64,000 nucleotides of DNA. Source: Guptibacillus hwajinpoensis. Lineage in GTDB: Bacteria > Bacillota > Bacilli > Bacillales > Guptibacillaceae. Of this stretch, positions 26,933 through 34,986 are shown in pieces; positions within the stretch are counted from its first letter, which is position 1; the number at the start of each line of letters is the position of its first letter. The DNA lies in NCBI RefSeq assembly GCF_005144865.1, contig NZ_SWFM01000002.1, positions 248,001-312,000 of the forward strand, given 5' to 3'. The notes beneath the pieces were generated by a model. That model worked only from the letters and a program-made list of their open reading frames with translations. It was not told the DNA's origin and did not search any database. The translations under genes were made by a program, and so were the position numbers.

Positions 26933-27343
26933 ATGCATCCATATTACCGCACGCTTGTAGATGATATTGCCACCGCGATCAATGGAGAATACAGTGCGAT
27001 TCAGTGTTATAAGAAGCTAGCACAGCTTGCCCCAAATGATACCGAGCGAAATCGCATTAAGGAAATTAGGAAAGATGAGAAAATGCACCTGCAAGCTTTC
27101 AAAAATATTTACACGCAACTAACCGGTCAACAACCTTCACCTCAGGTGACAGAGGAGTGTCCGAATGAGTATAGAGAGGGTATTGATTTCGCCTTTAACG
27201 ACGAACAAGAGACAGTCGATTTTTACCTGGATATTGCAGACCAAGCACAGGATCCCTTCATTAAAGAAACGTTCAAGCGAGCAGCTGCAGATGAGCAAAA
27301 TCATAGTGTGTGGTTTTTATATTTATTAACGAAGAGAAGATAG
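26933..27343 (+). CDS. Ferritin-like/rubrerythrin-type di-iron protein
   Basis: I take the ATG at 26933 (MHPYYRTLVDDI), preceded by GAGGGAGA. The 136-residue helical protein has two ExxY/ExxH pairs: GEYSAIQCY with DEKMHLQAF, and EQETVDFYLD with DEQNHSVWF, the ligand pattern of a four-helix di-iron bundle. Roles of this class include peroxide or iron handling. It stands alone, flanked by simple palindromes. Confidence 0.82.
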   Translation: MHPYYRTLVDDIATAINGEYSAIQCYKKLAQLAPNDTERNRIKEIRKDEKMHLQAFKNIYTQLTGQQPSPQVTEECPNEYREGIDFAFNDEQETVDFYLDIADQAQDPFIKETFKRAAADEQNHSVWFLYLLTKRR

Positions 27344-27357
27344 TAAAAAGGTTGTGT

Positions 27358-27381
27358 GGGGTCAGACCCCTGTCTGACCCC
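27358..27381. repeat. Simple palindrome, copy S7
   Basis: GGGGTCAGAC-CCCT-GTCTGACCCC, identical to S2 and S9. It lies 14 nt after the ferritin-like stop codon. Confidence 0.88.
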
Positions 27382-27390
27382 GTCACCCCC

Positions 27391-27419
27391 TTCCCACCAC
27401 AACCCCCTTAAGGTATAAT
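27391..27419 (+). promoter_or_regulatory. Promoter of the cobalamin transport operon
   Basis: TTCCCA (27391-27396) and a perfect TATAAT (27414-27419) are 17 nt apart, starting transcription just before the riboswitch. Confidence 0.65.
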
Positions 27420-27439
27420 AAAAACTGCAATTACATATC

Positions 27440-27612
27440 AACCGATTCAGGTGTCTTCAATAGGAAGACTTAAAAGGGAAGCTGGTGTAAATCCAGCGCG
27501 GTCCCGCCACTGTAAATGGTCGTAAGCTGCAATAACCACTGTTCGTCAGCGAATGGGAAGGAGCAGCGCGCGATAACCATGAGCCAGGAGACCTGCCTTG
27601 AGTCACTAGCAC
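27440..27612 (+). ncRNA. Cobalamin (B12) riboswitch
   Basis: The conserved blocks appear in order: GGTG near 27450, AAAAGGGAAGCTGGTGTAAA at 27470-27490, GCGGTCCCGCCACTGTA (27497-27513) and the B12 box AGCCAGGAGACCTGCC (27582-27597). It senses adenosyl- or methylcobalamin and controls the btuFCD operon through the terminator downstream. Confidence 0.95.
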
Positions 27613-27689
27613 GAACAACCTACGAGGATAGGGATGTGCGAACGGATTCAGGTGTTGTACCGATCAACAACCTATACTTCCATTCGGCC

Positions 27690-27718
27690 ATCTCCATGCT
27701 CGTGCGTGGGGATTTTTT
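27690..27718 (+). terminator. Riboswitch-controlled transcription attenuator
   Basis: ATCTCCATGC (27690-27699) pairs with GCGTGGGGAT (27704-27713) around TCGT and runs into six T. It is placed between the B12 box and btuF, so ligand binding probably favours this terminator. Confidence 0.8.
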
Positions 27719-27824
27719 ATTTTTATTGAAAAATCTCTTTCGTAGGAGTAAAGCATAAGAAAAACGAAGGCTTTGCCATCTGGCACCAAGTTGAGTTTTT
27801 CTAAAAACAGGAGGAGAAACACAC

Positions 27825-28811
27825 ATGAAAAAGCTCTATTCTTTACTTGTCTTACTTTTCTTAGTTACAGGAATCATGGCTGGATGTGGAACAAATGAAG
27901 CGCAGGAAAACAATACGAACGAAGGAAACACAAATACAGATCAAGCTGAGAAATCAGAGAATAGCGCATTCCCAGTTACAATTACAGACGCTCTGGACAA
28001 AGACGTAACAATTGAGAACGATCCTGAGAAAATCGTCACTCTCATTCCAAGTAACACCGAAATTCTTTTTGCCCTAGGTGCAGGTGAAGAAGTCGTTGGC
28101 GTAACGGATTTCGATAATTATCCAGAAGAAACAGCTGACATTGAGAAAATCGGGGGAATGGAATTTAACATTGAGAAAATTATCTCTCTGAAACCTGACC
28201 TTGTACTTGCTCATGCTTCTAGTGCAAGTACAGCAGAAGCTGGACTGCAGCAGCTTCGCGATGCTGGTATCACTGTTCTTGTCGTGAACGATGACACTAG
28301 TTTTGAGGAAGTGTACAAGTCGATGGAGATGATCGGAAAGGCAACCGGTGAAACGGAAGCAGCCGAAACAACGATCGCAGATATGAAGAAGCGCCTTGAG
28401 GATATCAAAGCAAAAGCAGAAACAATCAGCGAAGATCAGCAGAAAAACGTCTTTGTCGAAGTATCTCCAGCACCGGAAATATACTCACCAGGTAAAAATA
28501 CGTTCATGGATGACATGCTAACGCTTATTAACGCAAAGAATGTGACGCACGATCAAGAAGGCTGGAATCAAATCGATCAAGAAGCCATTATCGAAGCAAA
28601 TCCTGACGTCATCATCACAACGTACGGTTATTATTCTGAAAAACCAGTTGAACAAGTATTGAGCCGAGACGGCTGGCAGGATGTCACGGCTATAACAGAC
28701 GAGCAGGTTGTTGACGTTCACTCTGACCTTGTCACACGCTCAGGCCCTCGTCTCGTTGAAGGAGTAGAGGAACTTGCAAAAGCGGTTTATCCGGATGTTT
28801 TTACGGAATAA
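27825..28811 (+). CDS. btuF: Vitamin B12 ABC transporter substrate-binding lipoprotein
   Basis: AGGAGGAG precedes the ATG. A lipoprotein signal ends at the lipobox IMAGC, followed by an Asn/Glu-rich linker. The rest is a helical-backbone periplasmic-binding fold: ENDPEKIVTLIPSNTEILFALGAGEEVVGVT, KPDLVLAH and the terminal TRSGPRLVEGVEELAKAVYPDVF. Its control by a cobalamin riboswitch and linkage to btuC and btuD::cbiZ make corrinoid binding the likely job. Its 3' end overlaps btuC. Confidence 0.93.
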   Translation: MKKLYSLLVLLFLVTGIMAGCGTNEAQENNTNEGNTNTDQAEKSENSAFPVTITDALDKDVTIENDPEKIVTLIPSNTEILFALGAGEEVVGVTDFDNYPEETADIEKIGGMEFNIEKIISLKPDLVLAHASSASTAEAGLQQLRDAGITVLVVNDDTSFEEVYKSMEMIGKATGETEAAETTIADMKKRLEDIKAKAETISEDQQKNVFVEVSPAPEIYSPGKNTFMDDMLTLINAKNVTHDQEGWNQIDQEAIIEANPDVIITTYGYYSEKPVEQVLSRDGWQDVTAITDEQVVDVHSDLVTRSGPRLVEGVEELAKAVYPDVFTE

Positions 28812-29835
28812 TCGATTCATCGCTTATGTGATCGCAACAGCATTGCTAATCGGAGCGATGCTGCTAGGCATCTCGGTTGGAACGGTGTCTGTCCCAGTAA
28901 TCTCAATCCTTCAATTAATAGGAACAGAGGTCTTACAACTTCCATCTATGGGAACTGTCGACCCAATGTACACAACGATTGTAATGGACATCCGCCTGCC
29001 GCGCGTGATCCTAGCAGGTCTTGTTGGCGCGTCCCTTGCGATAGCTGGGGCCGCCTTTCAAGGTCTCCTTCGTAATCCATTGGCGGAACCGTATGTGCTC
29101 GGCGTGTCATCAGGTGCTTCAGTCGGAGCGGTGCTCGTCCTATTTTTCAATCTAACGCTACCGTTCATCGGTATTTTCACTTTACCTGTCATGAGCATCT
29201 CCGCTTCGATCATCACCATTTTTCTCGTGCTGTTCTTTGCACGACAAATCGAACGATCGATGCGCGTTGAAACGATCATTCTAACTGGTATCGTGTTCAG
29301 CTCATTCCTTGGATCACTGCTTTCACTCATGATCGCACTGACTGGAGAGGAGTTGCGCCAAATTATCGGTTGGCTACTCGGAAGCGTATCAATGCGAGGT
29401 TGGGAGTACATCGCAATCATTCTCCCATTTTTCGTTATTGGATCTGCGATCTTACTTTTCAGCAGCAAGGAACTGAACGCGATGTCGTTTGGTGAAGAGC
29501 GTGCTCAGCATATCGGTGTGAACGTCGCACGACGAAAACTATGGATCCTTATCGGAGGCTCGATTTTAACAGGAGCTGCCGTAGCGGTTTCGGGAACGAT
29601 CGGTTTCGTTGGGCTCGTCATTCCGCACTTAACGCGACTGTTATGGGGACCGGATCATAAACATTTATTGCCGCTCTCGATTCTACTCGGGTCCGCATTT
29701 CTCATCGTAGCAGACCTCATTTCAAGAACGATCATCTCACCAACAGAGCTCCCGATTGGGGTGATCACGTCCCTCATCGGGGCGCCGGTGTTCGCGATCA
29801 TTTTAATTCGAAGACGTAAGGAAAGAAGAGGATAA
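28795..29835 (+). CDS. btuC: Vitamin B12 ABC transporter permease
   Basis: I use the ATG at 28795 (MFLRNNRFIAYV), overlapping btuF by 17 nt; a TTG at 28774 has a GGAG at 9 nt and is a real alternative. The protein has about ten membrane helices, the FecCD-family opening RLPRVILAGLVGASLAIAGAAFQGLLRNPLAEP, and the ABC-contacting loop GTIGFVGLVIPHLTRLLWGPDHK. It forms the membrane channel for corrinoid import. The next gene starts 2 nt after its stop. Confidence 0.93.
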   Translation: MFLRNNRFIAYVIATALLIGAMLLGISVGTVSVPVISILQLIGTEVLQLPSMGTVDPMYTTIVMDIRLPRVILAGLVGASLAIAGAAFQGLLRNPLAEPYVLGVSSGASVGAVLVLFFNLTLPFIGIFTLPVMSISASIITIFLVLFFARQIERSMRVETIILTGIVFSSFLGSLLSLMIALTGEELRQIIGWLLGSVSMRGWEYIAIILPFFVIGSAILLFSSKELNAMSFGEERAQHIGVNVARRKLWILIGGSILTGAAVAVSGTIGFVGLVIPHLTRLLWGPDHKHLLPLSILLGSAFLIVADLISRTIISPTELPIGVITSLIGAPVFAIILIRRRKERRG

Positions 29836-29837
29836 GT

Positions 29838-31313
29838 ATGCTAAGCGTGAATCACGTAACAGGAGGATACCCCGGTCACGACGTCCTCCACGACCTTTCT
29901 TTTGAAGTGAAAAAAGGCGAGCTTCTCGGAATTGTGGGGCCAAATGGAAGCGGGAAGACGACCATTTTTAAAATGGTTAGTGGTATTTTAAAGGCGCAAT
30001 CAGGGGAGATTCTGCTAAAAGAAAAGCCGATCGCTAGCTACTCGGCGAAACAGCTAGCCAAAGTGCTAGCCGTTCTACCGCAGCATGCTGAACAGGCTTT
30101 TCCGTATACCGTCAAAGAAACCGTCTCCCTCGGTCGCTATGCGCACCAGACCGGTTGGTTCCAAATGTGGAGTGAGCACGATGAAGCGGTTGTGCAGCAG
30201 ACGATGGAGCAAACCGGAATCGCTGCGTTTCAAGATCAATACGTGAATGAGCTCTCCGGTGGTGAGCGCCAGCGCGTTTTCCTTGCTCAGGCACTCGCAC
30301 AGGAGCCTGAGATCCTGTTGCTTGATGAACCGACGAACCATCTTGACCTCTCTTATCAGAAAGAATTGCTTGATTTACTGAAAAAATGGACACGTGAACA
30401 AGGGCTCACGGTTATCTCGATTTTTCATGATTTGAACCTTGCTGGGCTTTATTGCGATCGCCTTCTTCTTCTTGAGGATGGAAAAATCAATCTGCACAAC
30501 AACCCAAATGAAGTGCTGAACGAAGAGCGCATTCAATCCGTTTATCGGACGAATATCGAGAAGCATCCGCATCCAACTGTTCCTAAGCCGCAAATGCTTC
30601 TTTTACCTGAAAAGCACGCTGATGATCTAAACGACCTTGTTATAGATGAACGGTACCTCGAGCGGACGGACGAAACGCTTACACTCACAGCACCATTTCC
30701 ACTCCGTACGATGTCATCAGGCGTGGTCGGATCTGGAACAGGCTGGTATAGCTCATTCGTCAATCGCCATGTTGATAAAAGCTACAACTGTACTAATCAC
30801 CGTGAGGAAATGAGAGCGTTTCTGCAGGATCACAACATTGATCCAACGGAAACCGTCGGTATGATGACAGCCGTTCAGCTTGAGGACGTTTCCTACCGAC
30901 TCATCAATCACGAAGAAGTTTCCGTTTTTATCGTCGTGACGGCTGGAGGAGGTAATGCGGTTGACGCTTCACGAAGTAGGGTGCACGACTACAACCCTTT
31001 ACCTGGCACAATCAACACATGGATTTTTGTTAGCGGCACCCTGACAGATGAAGCGTTTATTCAAAGCATTATGACCGCAACTGAAGCGAAGGCTAAGGTT
31101 ATGCAGGACCAGGAAATCAAAGACGCTTTAACAGGAACAATCGCAACAGGAACACCAACAGACAGCATCCTCATTGCAGCAACGCAAAGAGGAGCACACC
31201 AGCCATACGGCGGCACAATCACGACGCTTGGAAAGCTTGTGAGTGAAGGTGTTTACACATGCACGACCGAAGCACTTAGCAAGCATAAAAGGAGGGGTCA
31301 GGCACGTGCCTGA
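29838..31313 (+). CDS. BtuD-type ABC ATPase fused to CbiZ adenosylcobinamide amidohydrolase
   Basis: Residues 1-250 are an ABC ATPase: Walker A GPNGSGKTT, Q-loop LPQHAEQ, signature LSGGERQR, Walker B ILLLDEPTNHLD and the switch His in FHDLNL. Residues about 265-490 are a CbiZ domain (LRTMSSGVVGSG, NCTNHREEMRAFL, FIVVTAGGGNAVDAS, HQPYGGTITT). CbiZ cleaves the aminopropanol side chain of adenosylcobinamide, allowing salvage into cobyric acid. The fusion couples import energy with remodelling of incomplete corrinoids. The last residues, RRGQARA and the stop, are encoded by the repeat element E7, so the C-terminus has been altered by it. Confidence 0.92.
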   Translation: MLSVNHVTGGYPGHDVLHDLSFEVKKGELLGIVGPNGSGKTTIFKMVSGILKAQSGEILLKEKPIASYSAKQLAKVLAVLPQHAEQAFPYTVKETVSLGRYAHQTGWFQMWSEHDEAVVQQTMEQTGIAAFQDQYVNELSGGERQRVFLAQALAQEPEILLLDEPTNHLDLSYQKELLDLLKKWTREQGLTVISIFHDLNLAGLYCDRLLLLEDGKINLHNNPNEVLNEERIQSVYRTNIEKHPHPTVPKPQMLLLPEKHADDLNDLVIDERYLERTDETLTLTAPFPLRTMSSGVVGSGTGWYSSFVNRHVDKSYNCTNHREEMRAFLQDHNIDPTETVGMMTAVQLEDVSYRLINHEEVSVFIVVTAGGGNAVDASRSRVHDYNPLPGTINTWIFVSGTLTDEAFIQSIMTATEAKAKVMQDQEIKDALTGTIATGTPTDSILIAATQRGAHQPYGGTITTLGKLVSEGVYTCTTEALSKHKRRGQARA

Positions 31314-31375
31314 CCCCACAAAAGAACAAAAGCATGGAAATGTCCACCTCAGGCGGACACGTCCATGCTTTTTAT
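31294..31375 (+). repeat. Bipartite palindrome-terminator element, copy E7
   Basis: A perfect 24-nt palindrome (31294-31317), AAAAGAACAAAA, then outer arms AAGCATGGA and TCCATGCTT around an inner GTCCACC-TCA-GGCGGAC (31329-31370) with a T-rich end. The stop codon of the btuD::cbiZ gene (TGA, 31311-31313) lies inside the palindrome. Confidence 0.92.
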
Positions 31376-31480
31376 TTCACTACTTATCTTGGCAATAATT
31401 AATTAACAGCAATTTACAACATCGATTAACACAACTATGCTAGTTATATATTCATTAATAAGAGTAATAGGAGGAATGGT

Positions 31481-32530
31481 ATGTGGAATAAAACAGAATT
31501 AACACGCATTCTTCAAATCGAGTATCCTATCATTCAAGCACCGATGGCGGGAGGACCAACAACTCCGGAATTAGTTTCAGAAGTCAGTAATGCAGGTGGT
31601 CTTGGCATGATTGGGGCTGGCTATTTAAGCGCTGATCAATTAAAAACAACGATCCAAGACGTTAAACAACGAACAAATCTTCCGTTCGGAGTGAACTTGT
31701 TTGTTGTAAAAGAAGAGAACATCTCAGAAGTAGAACTACATAAAAGTTTCCAAACATTAGAAACCTTTCGTAAAAAGTTAAATCTATCGAACGAACTACC
31801 AGAAGTTAAAACTTCATTAGAGATTGAACGACACATTGAAATGATCATCGAAGAAAATGTCCCAGTTTGTTCCTTTACGTTTGGTATCCCAGATCAATCG
31901 ATTATTAATCGTCTAAAAGAAAACAAGATCACCGTTATTGGCACAGCAACCACGGTTGAAGAAGCGATAGCTGTGGAGAGAGCTGGCATGGATGCGATAG
32001 TGGCTCAGGGAAGTGAAGCTGGAGGTCATCGGGGATCGTTTTTAGGAGGCGGCATAATTGGTACGATGGCCCTTGCCCCTCAAGTCGATGACCATGTGAA
32101 GATTCCAGTAATCGCTTCCGGTGGCATTATGGATGGAAGAGGTTTTGCTGCGGCCACAATGTTAGGAGCAGAAGGCGTACAGATGGGTACAGTTTTCCTA
32201 ACAACAAGAGAGAGCGGGGCACATGATCTTCATAAAAAAGCGATTATGGATGCAACAGAAGAGAATACCGTTCTAACAAAATCCTTCTCCGGAAAAGAAG
32301 CTAGAGGAATTGAGAATGAGTTTATTCGACTCATGAATGAGAATGCCTTTATTGCACCTTATCCTATTCAAAATAGCTTAACAAAATCAATTAGAAAAGA
32401 AGCAGCTAAACAAGGGAACGCACATTTCATGTCGCTCTGGGCAGGACAAGGAACTCGAATGAACAAAGAGACGACTGTTAAGGAGCTTTTTGAGGAGTTA
32501 GTGTTAGAGATTAATGCAAAGTTGAACTGA
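31481..32530 (+). CDS. Nitronate monooxygenase / FabK-like flavoprotein
   Basis: ATAGGAGG precedes the ATG. The 349-residue TIM-barrel protein begins LEYPIIQAPMAGG-like (IEYPIIQAPMAGGP), and has VAQGSEAGGHRG, the FMN-binding and catalytic-His motif, then IPVIASGGIMDG and GAEGVQMGTVFL. This is the 2-nitropropane dioxygenase family, which includes nitronate monooxygenases and FabK enoyl reductases. Length and the AQGSEAGGHRG motif favour nitronate monooxygenase class I, but the substrate is not certain. Its position between B12 genes seems incidental. Confidence 0.85.
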   Translation: MWNKTELTRILQIEYPIIQAPMAGGPTTPELVSEVSNAGGLGMIGAGYLSADQLKTTIQDVKQRTNLPFGVNLFVVKEENISEVELHKSFQTLETFRKKLNLSNELPEVKTSLEIERHIEMIIEENVPVCSFTFGIPDQSIINRLKENKITVIGTATTVEEAIAVERAGMDAIVAQGSEAGGHRGSFLGGGIIGTMALAPQVDDHVKIPVIASGGIMDGRGFAAATMLGAEGVQMGTVFLTTRESGAHDLHKKAIMDATEENTVLTKSFSGKEARGIENEFIRLMNENAFIAPYPIQNSLTKSIRKEAAKQGNAHFMSLWAGQGTRMNKETTVKELFEELVLEINAKLN

Positions 32531-32570
32531 TGAATGGAATAGTGGTGTGGGGATGGGGGTCAAGGGGATG

Positions 32571-32650
32571 GGGGTCAGGCTCGAGCCTGACCCCCCAAAA
32601 AGACAAAAAGGACTCAAAATCCGTCTCAGGCGGATTTTGAGTCCTTCTCT
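32571..32650 (+). repeat. Bipartite palindrome-terminator element, copy E8
   Basis: Palindrome GGGGTCAGGC-TCGA-GCCTGACCCC (32571-32594) preceded by a duplicated GGGGATGGGGGTCA, then AAAAGACAAAAA and arms of 17-18 bp (32608-32646) with inner CCGTC-TCA-GGCGG. Outer arms AAGGACTCAAAAT and ATTTTGAGTCCTT are unique to this copy yet fully paired. Confidence 0.92.
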
Positions 32651-32663
32651 ATTTATTATTTCC

Positions 32664-32828
32664 TTACTGTACTTGTTTACGATTTTCAGTCGAATACATC
32701 TTCTCAAGCTCAGTTAATGTGAGCTGATGAAGCTTCGTTAAATCTTTCCGATTGTCTGGTGAATTGAGTAGCTTACGAATTAGGTAGGTTCGTCGATCGG
32801 TCATGCCTTTACGGAGCTGTATGCCCAT
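32664..32828 (-). CDS. Small basic protein, Fur-regulated basic protein A (FbpA)-like, 54 aa
   Basis: AAGGAGG lies 8 nt upstream of the ATG at 32828. The product starts MGIQLRKGMTDRRTYLIRKLL and continues with LHQLTLTELEKMYS, resembling the short FbpA family (x..LI..L...G..K....L..LTL.ELE). A close paralogue lies at 36685-36852. No clear Fur box is visible upstream, so iron control is not supported by the sequence. Both copies sit just behind a bipartite repeat element. Confidence 0.75.
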   Translation of the reverse strand: MGIQLRKGMTDRRTYLIRKLLNSPDNRKDLTKLHQLTLTELEKMYSTENRKQVQ

Positions 32829-32921
32829 GAACACAACCTCCTTCCGTTATGATCACGTTCGATTCTAGGATACATCCTTTTTACCTTGTTGTGTGTTAAG
32901 AATTTGTGAAGATGGTAACAA

Positions 32922-32945
32922 GGGGTCAGACCCCTCTCTGACCCC
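32922..32945. repeat. Simple palindrome, copy S8
   Basis: GGGGTCAG-ACCCCTCT-CTGACCCC, identical to S6 and S13. It lies upstream of the FbpA-like gene. Confidence 0.85.
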
Positions 32946-33144
32946 CAAAAGTAGCTGACCATCGTAAATAAGAAGGAAAAACGTACGCCGACCTTGAACT
33001 TGATAGGCAATATTCATTTTCACACGTTCTTCGCAATTTCTTTTGAGGATCTACCTAAGAAGCGGTCGTACTGGTAGCAGGTCATTCCGAACGGTTTAAG
33101 GATTGAACTAGAATAGAACTGAATGTACGAAGGAGGGGCATACA

Positions 33145-33579
33145 ATGCACTTCGTTACAGGTGGTGCCTATAACGGTAAAGCGAAATGGGTAAGAACGTT
33201 CTATGGATTAACAGACGATCACTACTGGAAAACGCCAAGCGATAAGCCGAAGATCCCGATTGATGTGAGTCGGTTCTATGGAAACGTAGTCGTTCTTGAA
33301 GGAATGGAGGAATGGATAAAAGGACTAACAGCAGATGCAAGTCTCGAGGAATGCAGAGCAATCTGGCGTTCGTTGTTAGGAATCTGGCAGTCGTGGGAAA
33401 GTGAGCAGAAGGATCGAACCGTTGTGATCATCGGAACCGATATTACTCAGGGGATTGTCCCATTTGAAAGAGAAGAACGGGACTGGCGTGAACTAACAGG
33501 TTGGGCTTATCAAGATCTGACAGATGCGGCAGATCGAGTTGATGTCATTTGGTATGGATTGAATCAGCAGTTGAAATAG
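33145..33579 (+). CDS. CobU-like adenosylcobinamide kinase/guanylyltransferase family protein
   Basis: GAAGGAGG precedes the ATG. The 144-residue protein starts FVTGGAYNGKAKWV, a P-loop-like segment equivalent to the CobU GGARSGKS loop, and ends with ITQGIVPFEREERDWRELTGWAYQDLTDAADRVDVIWYGL, clearly collinear with the CobU C-terminus (GIVP...R.fRdl.G..nq.la..AD.V.....G). It is shorter than canonical CobU (about 180), has Lys-Ala instead of Lys-Ser/Thr in the loop, and I cannot find the HxxxRP segment carrying the guanylylated His. It may be a divergent or partly active corrinoid enzyme; nearby btu/cbiZ genes support a cobamide link. Confidence 0.7.
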   Translation: MHFVTGGAYNGKAKWVRTFYGLTDDHYWKTPSDKPKIPIDVSRFYGNVVVLEGMEEWIKGLTADASLEECRAIWRSLLGIWQSWESEQKDRTVVIIGTDITQGIVPFEREERDWRELTGWAYQDLTDAADRVDVIWYGLNQQLK

Positions 33580-33591
33580 AATGTGAGTGAA

Positions 33592-33672
33592 GGGGTCAGG
33601 CTCGGGCCTGACCCCCCTCAAAGACAAAACCTCATCAAAATCCTCAAATTGAGGACACTGATGAGGTTTTTC
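33592..33672 (+). repeat. Bipartite palindrome-terminator element, copy E9
   Basis: Palindrome GGGGTCAGGC-TCGG-GCCTGACCCC (33592-33615), CAAAGACAAAA, then arms AACCTCATCA and TGATGAGGTT around an inner CCTC/GAGG stem (33629-33667) and a T-run. The inner core differs from the usual GTCCGCC. Confidence 0.88.
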
Positions 33673-33757
33673 TTATATTTATTTGAATATTTGGAATTTA
33701 TTTATAAATAGCGTACCATTATTATCGACTACATTTCATTCAGGGAGGAGCCATACA

Positions 33758-34966
33758 ATGACTGAATTATTCCAGAAGCTTGAAATGCTTTATCCTGACC
33801 TTGTGGAGTTGAGAAGAGATTTGCATATGTATCCTGAGGTATCGCTACAAGAAGTAGAGACGCCCGAGAAAATCGCACGTTACCTAGAGAAGCTCGGTAT
33901 TGAAGTGAGAACTGGTGTTGGTGGAAATGGAGTTGTTGGTACGATTCGAGGAGGGAAGCCTGGGAAAACAACTGCGCTCCGAGCTGATTTTGATGCCCTC
34001 CCGATACAGGATCAAAAAGACGTCTCGTATAAGTCCAAAGTTCCTGGAGTGATGCATGCGTGTGGACATGATCTACATACCGCAGCACTACTTGGCGTTG
34101 CGAATGTATTGACCCAGGTGAAGGATGAACTCGAGGGAGATGTTGTTTTGATTCATCAGTTTGCCGAGGAAGTCGCCCCTGGTGGAGCGGAAGCGATGAT
34201 TCGAGATGGTTGCTTGGATGAAGTAGATGAAATCTACGGTGCTCATGTTTGGGCAGATCATCCTATTGGTCATTATTCGTTTCATGAAGGCTACACGATG
34301 GCAGCCGCTGATACTTTTGATATCACGATCGCAGGAAGAGGTGGTCATGGCGCGATGCCACACCAAACGGTTGACCCGATTGTTGTAGCAAGTCATGTCA
34401 TCCTTGGTTTACAGCAAATTGCTAGTCGTATAACGGATCCATTGAAATCTGTTGTCGTAACCATCGGTGCTATTCATAGTGGGGATGCGCACAACGTTAT
34501 TCCAGACCAGGCTCATATTAAGGGAACCGTAAGGACCTTCGATAAAGGGGTACGTGACAGTGCAGAACAGTTGGTGCAGCAGATAAGTGAGATGACGTGT
34601 CGAACGTATGGTGCAACAGCGGAAGTTGCGTATAACCGTGGGCACATGGCTCTTTACAATCATAGAGACCAGACAACTAGAGCTTCTATGTTAGCGAAAA
34701 CACTTTTTGGCGAAGAAAATGTTTCCGATAAGGATCCGATTATGGGTGCAGAGGATTTCGCGTTTTATCTGAATGAAATTCCAGGTACGTTCTTTTTTGT
34801 TGGAGGTCGAAACCCTGATATCAATGCGATATATCCTCATCATCATCCAAAATTTGATGTCGATGAACGAGCTATACTTGGCATTGGAAAGATGTTTCTA
34901 TCCCTTGTTTTTCCTGAAGGTGCCTTATTAAATTCTACTAAAACAAGTCATTCAACTAATGATTAA
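33758..34966 (+). CDS. M20-family amidohydrolase/peptidase
   Basis: I start at the ATG at 33758 (MTELFQKLEML), where GGGAGGAG lies 7-8 nt upstream; the frame is open further upstream from a TTG without a ribosome binding site. The 402-residue protein has RRDLHMYPEVSLQE, LRADFDALPIQD, the metal motif MHACGHDLHTAALLG, and HQFAEEVAPGGAEAMI with the catalytic Glu. These are the features of the IAA-amino-acid hydrolase/N-acyl-L-amino acid amidohydrolase group. It is followed 20 nt later by a peptide-type binding protein, suggesting uptake and hydrolysis of acylated amino acids or peptides. Confidence 0.9.
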   Translation: MTELFQKLEMLYPDLVELRRDLHMYPEVSLQEVETPEKIARYLEKLGIEVRTGVGGNGVVGTIRGGKPGKTTALRADFDALPIQDQKDVSYKSKVPGVMHACGHDLHTAALLGVANVLTQVKDELEGDVVLIHQFAEEVAPGGAEAMIRDGCLDEVDEIYGAHVWADHPIGHYSFHEGYTMAAADTFDITIAGRGGHGAMPHQTVDPIVVASHVILGLQQIASRITDPLKSVVVTIGAIHSGDAHNVIPDQAHIKGTVRTFDKGVRDSAEQLVQQISEMTCRTYGATAEVAYNRGHMALYNHRDQTTRASMLAKTLFGEENVSDKDPIMGAEDFAFYLNEIPGTFFFVGGRNPDINAIYPHHHPKFDVDERAILGIGKMFLSLVFPEGALLNSTKTSHSTND

Positions 34967-34986
34967 AAATTCATGGAGGTGTTTTC

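Noticed and set aside
27516-27758. An 80-codon plus-strand frame across the B12 leader
   Set aside because: It lies inside the cobalamin riboswitch and attenuator, has no ribosome binding site, and its residues reflect RNA structure.
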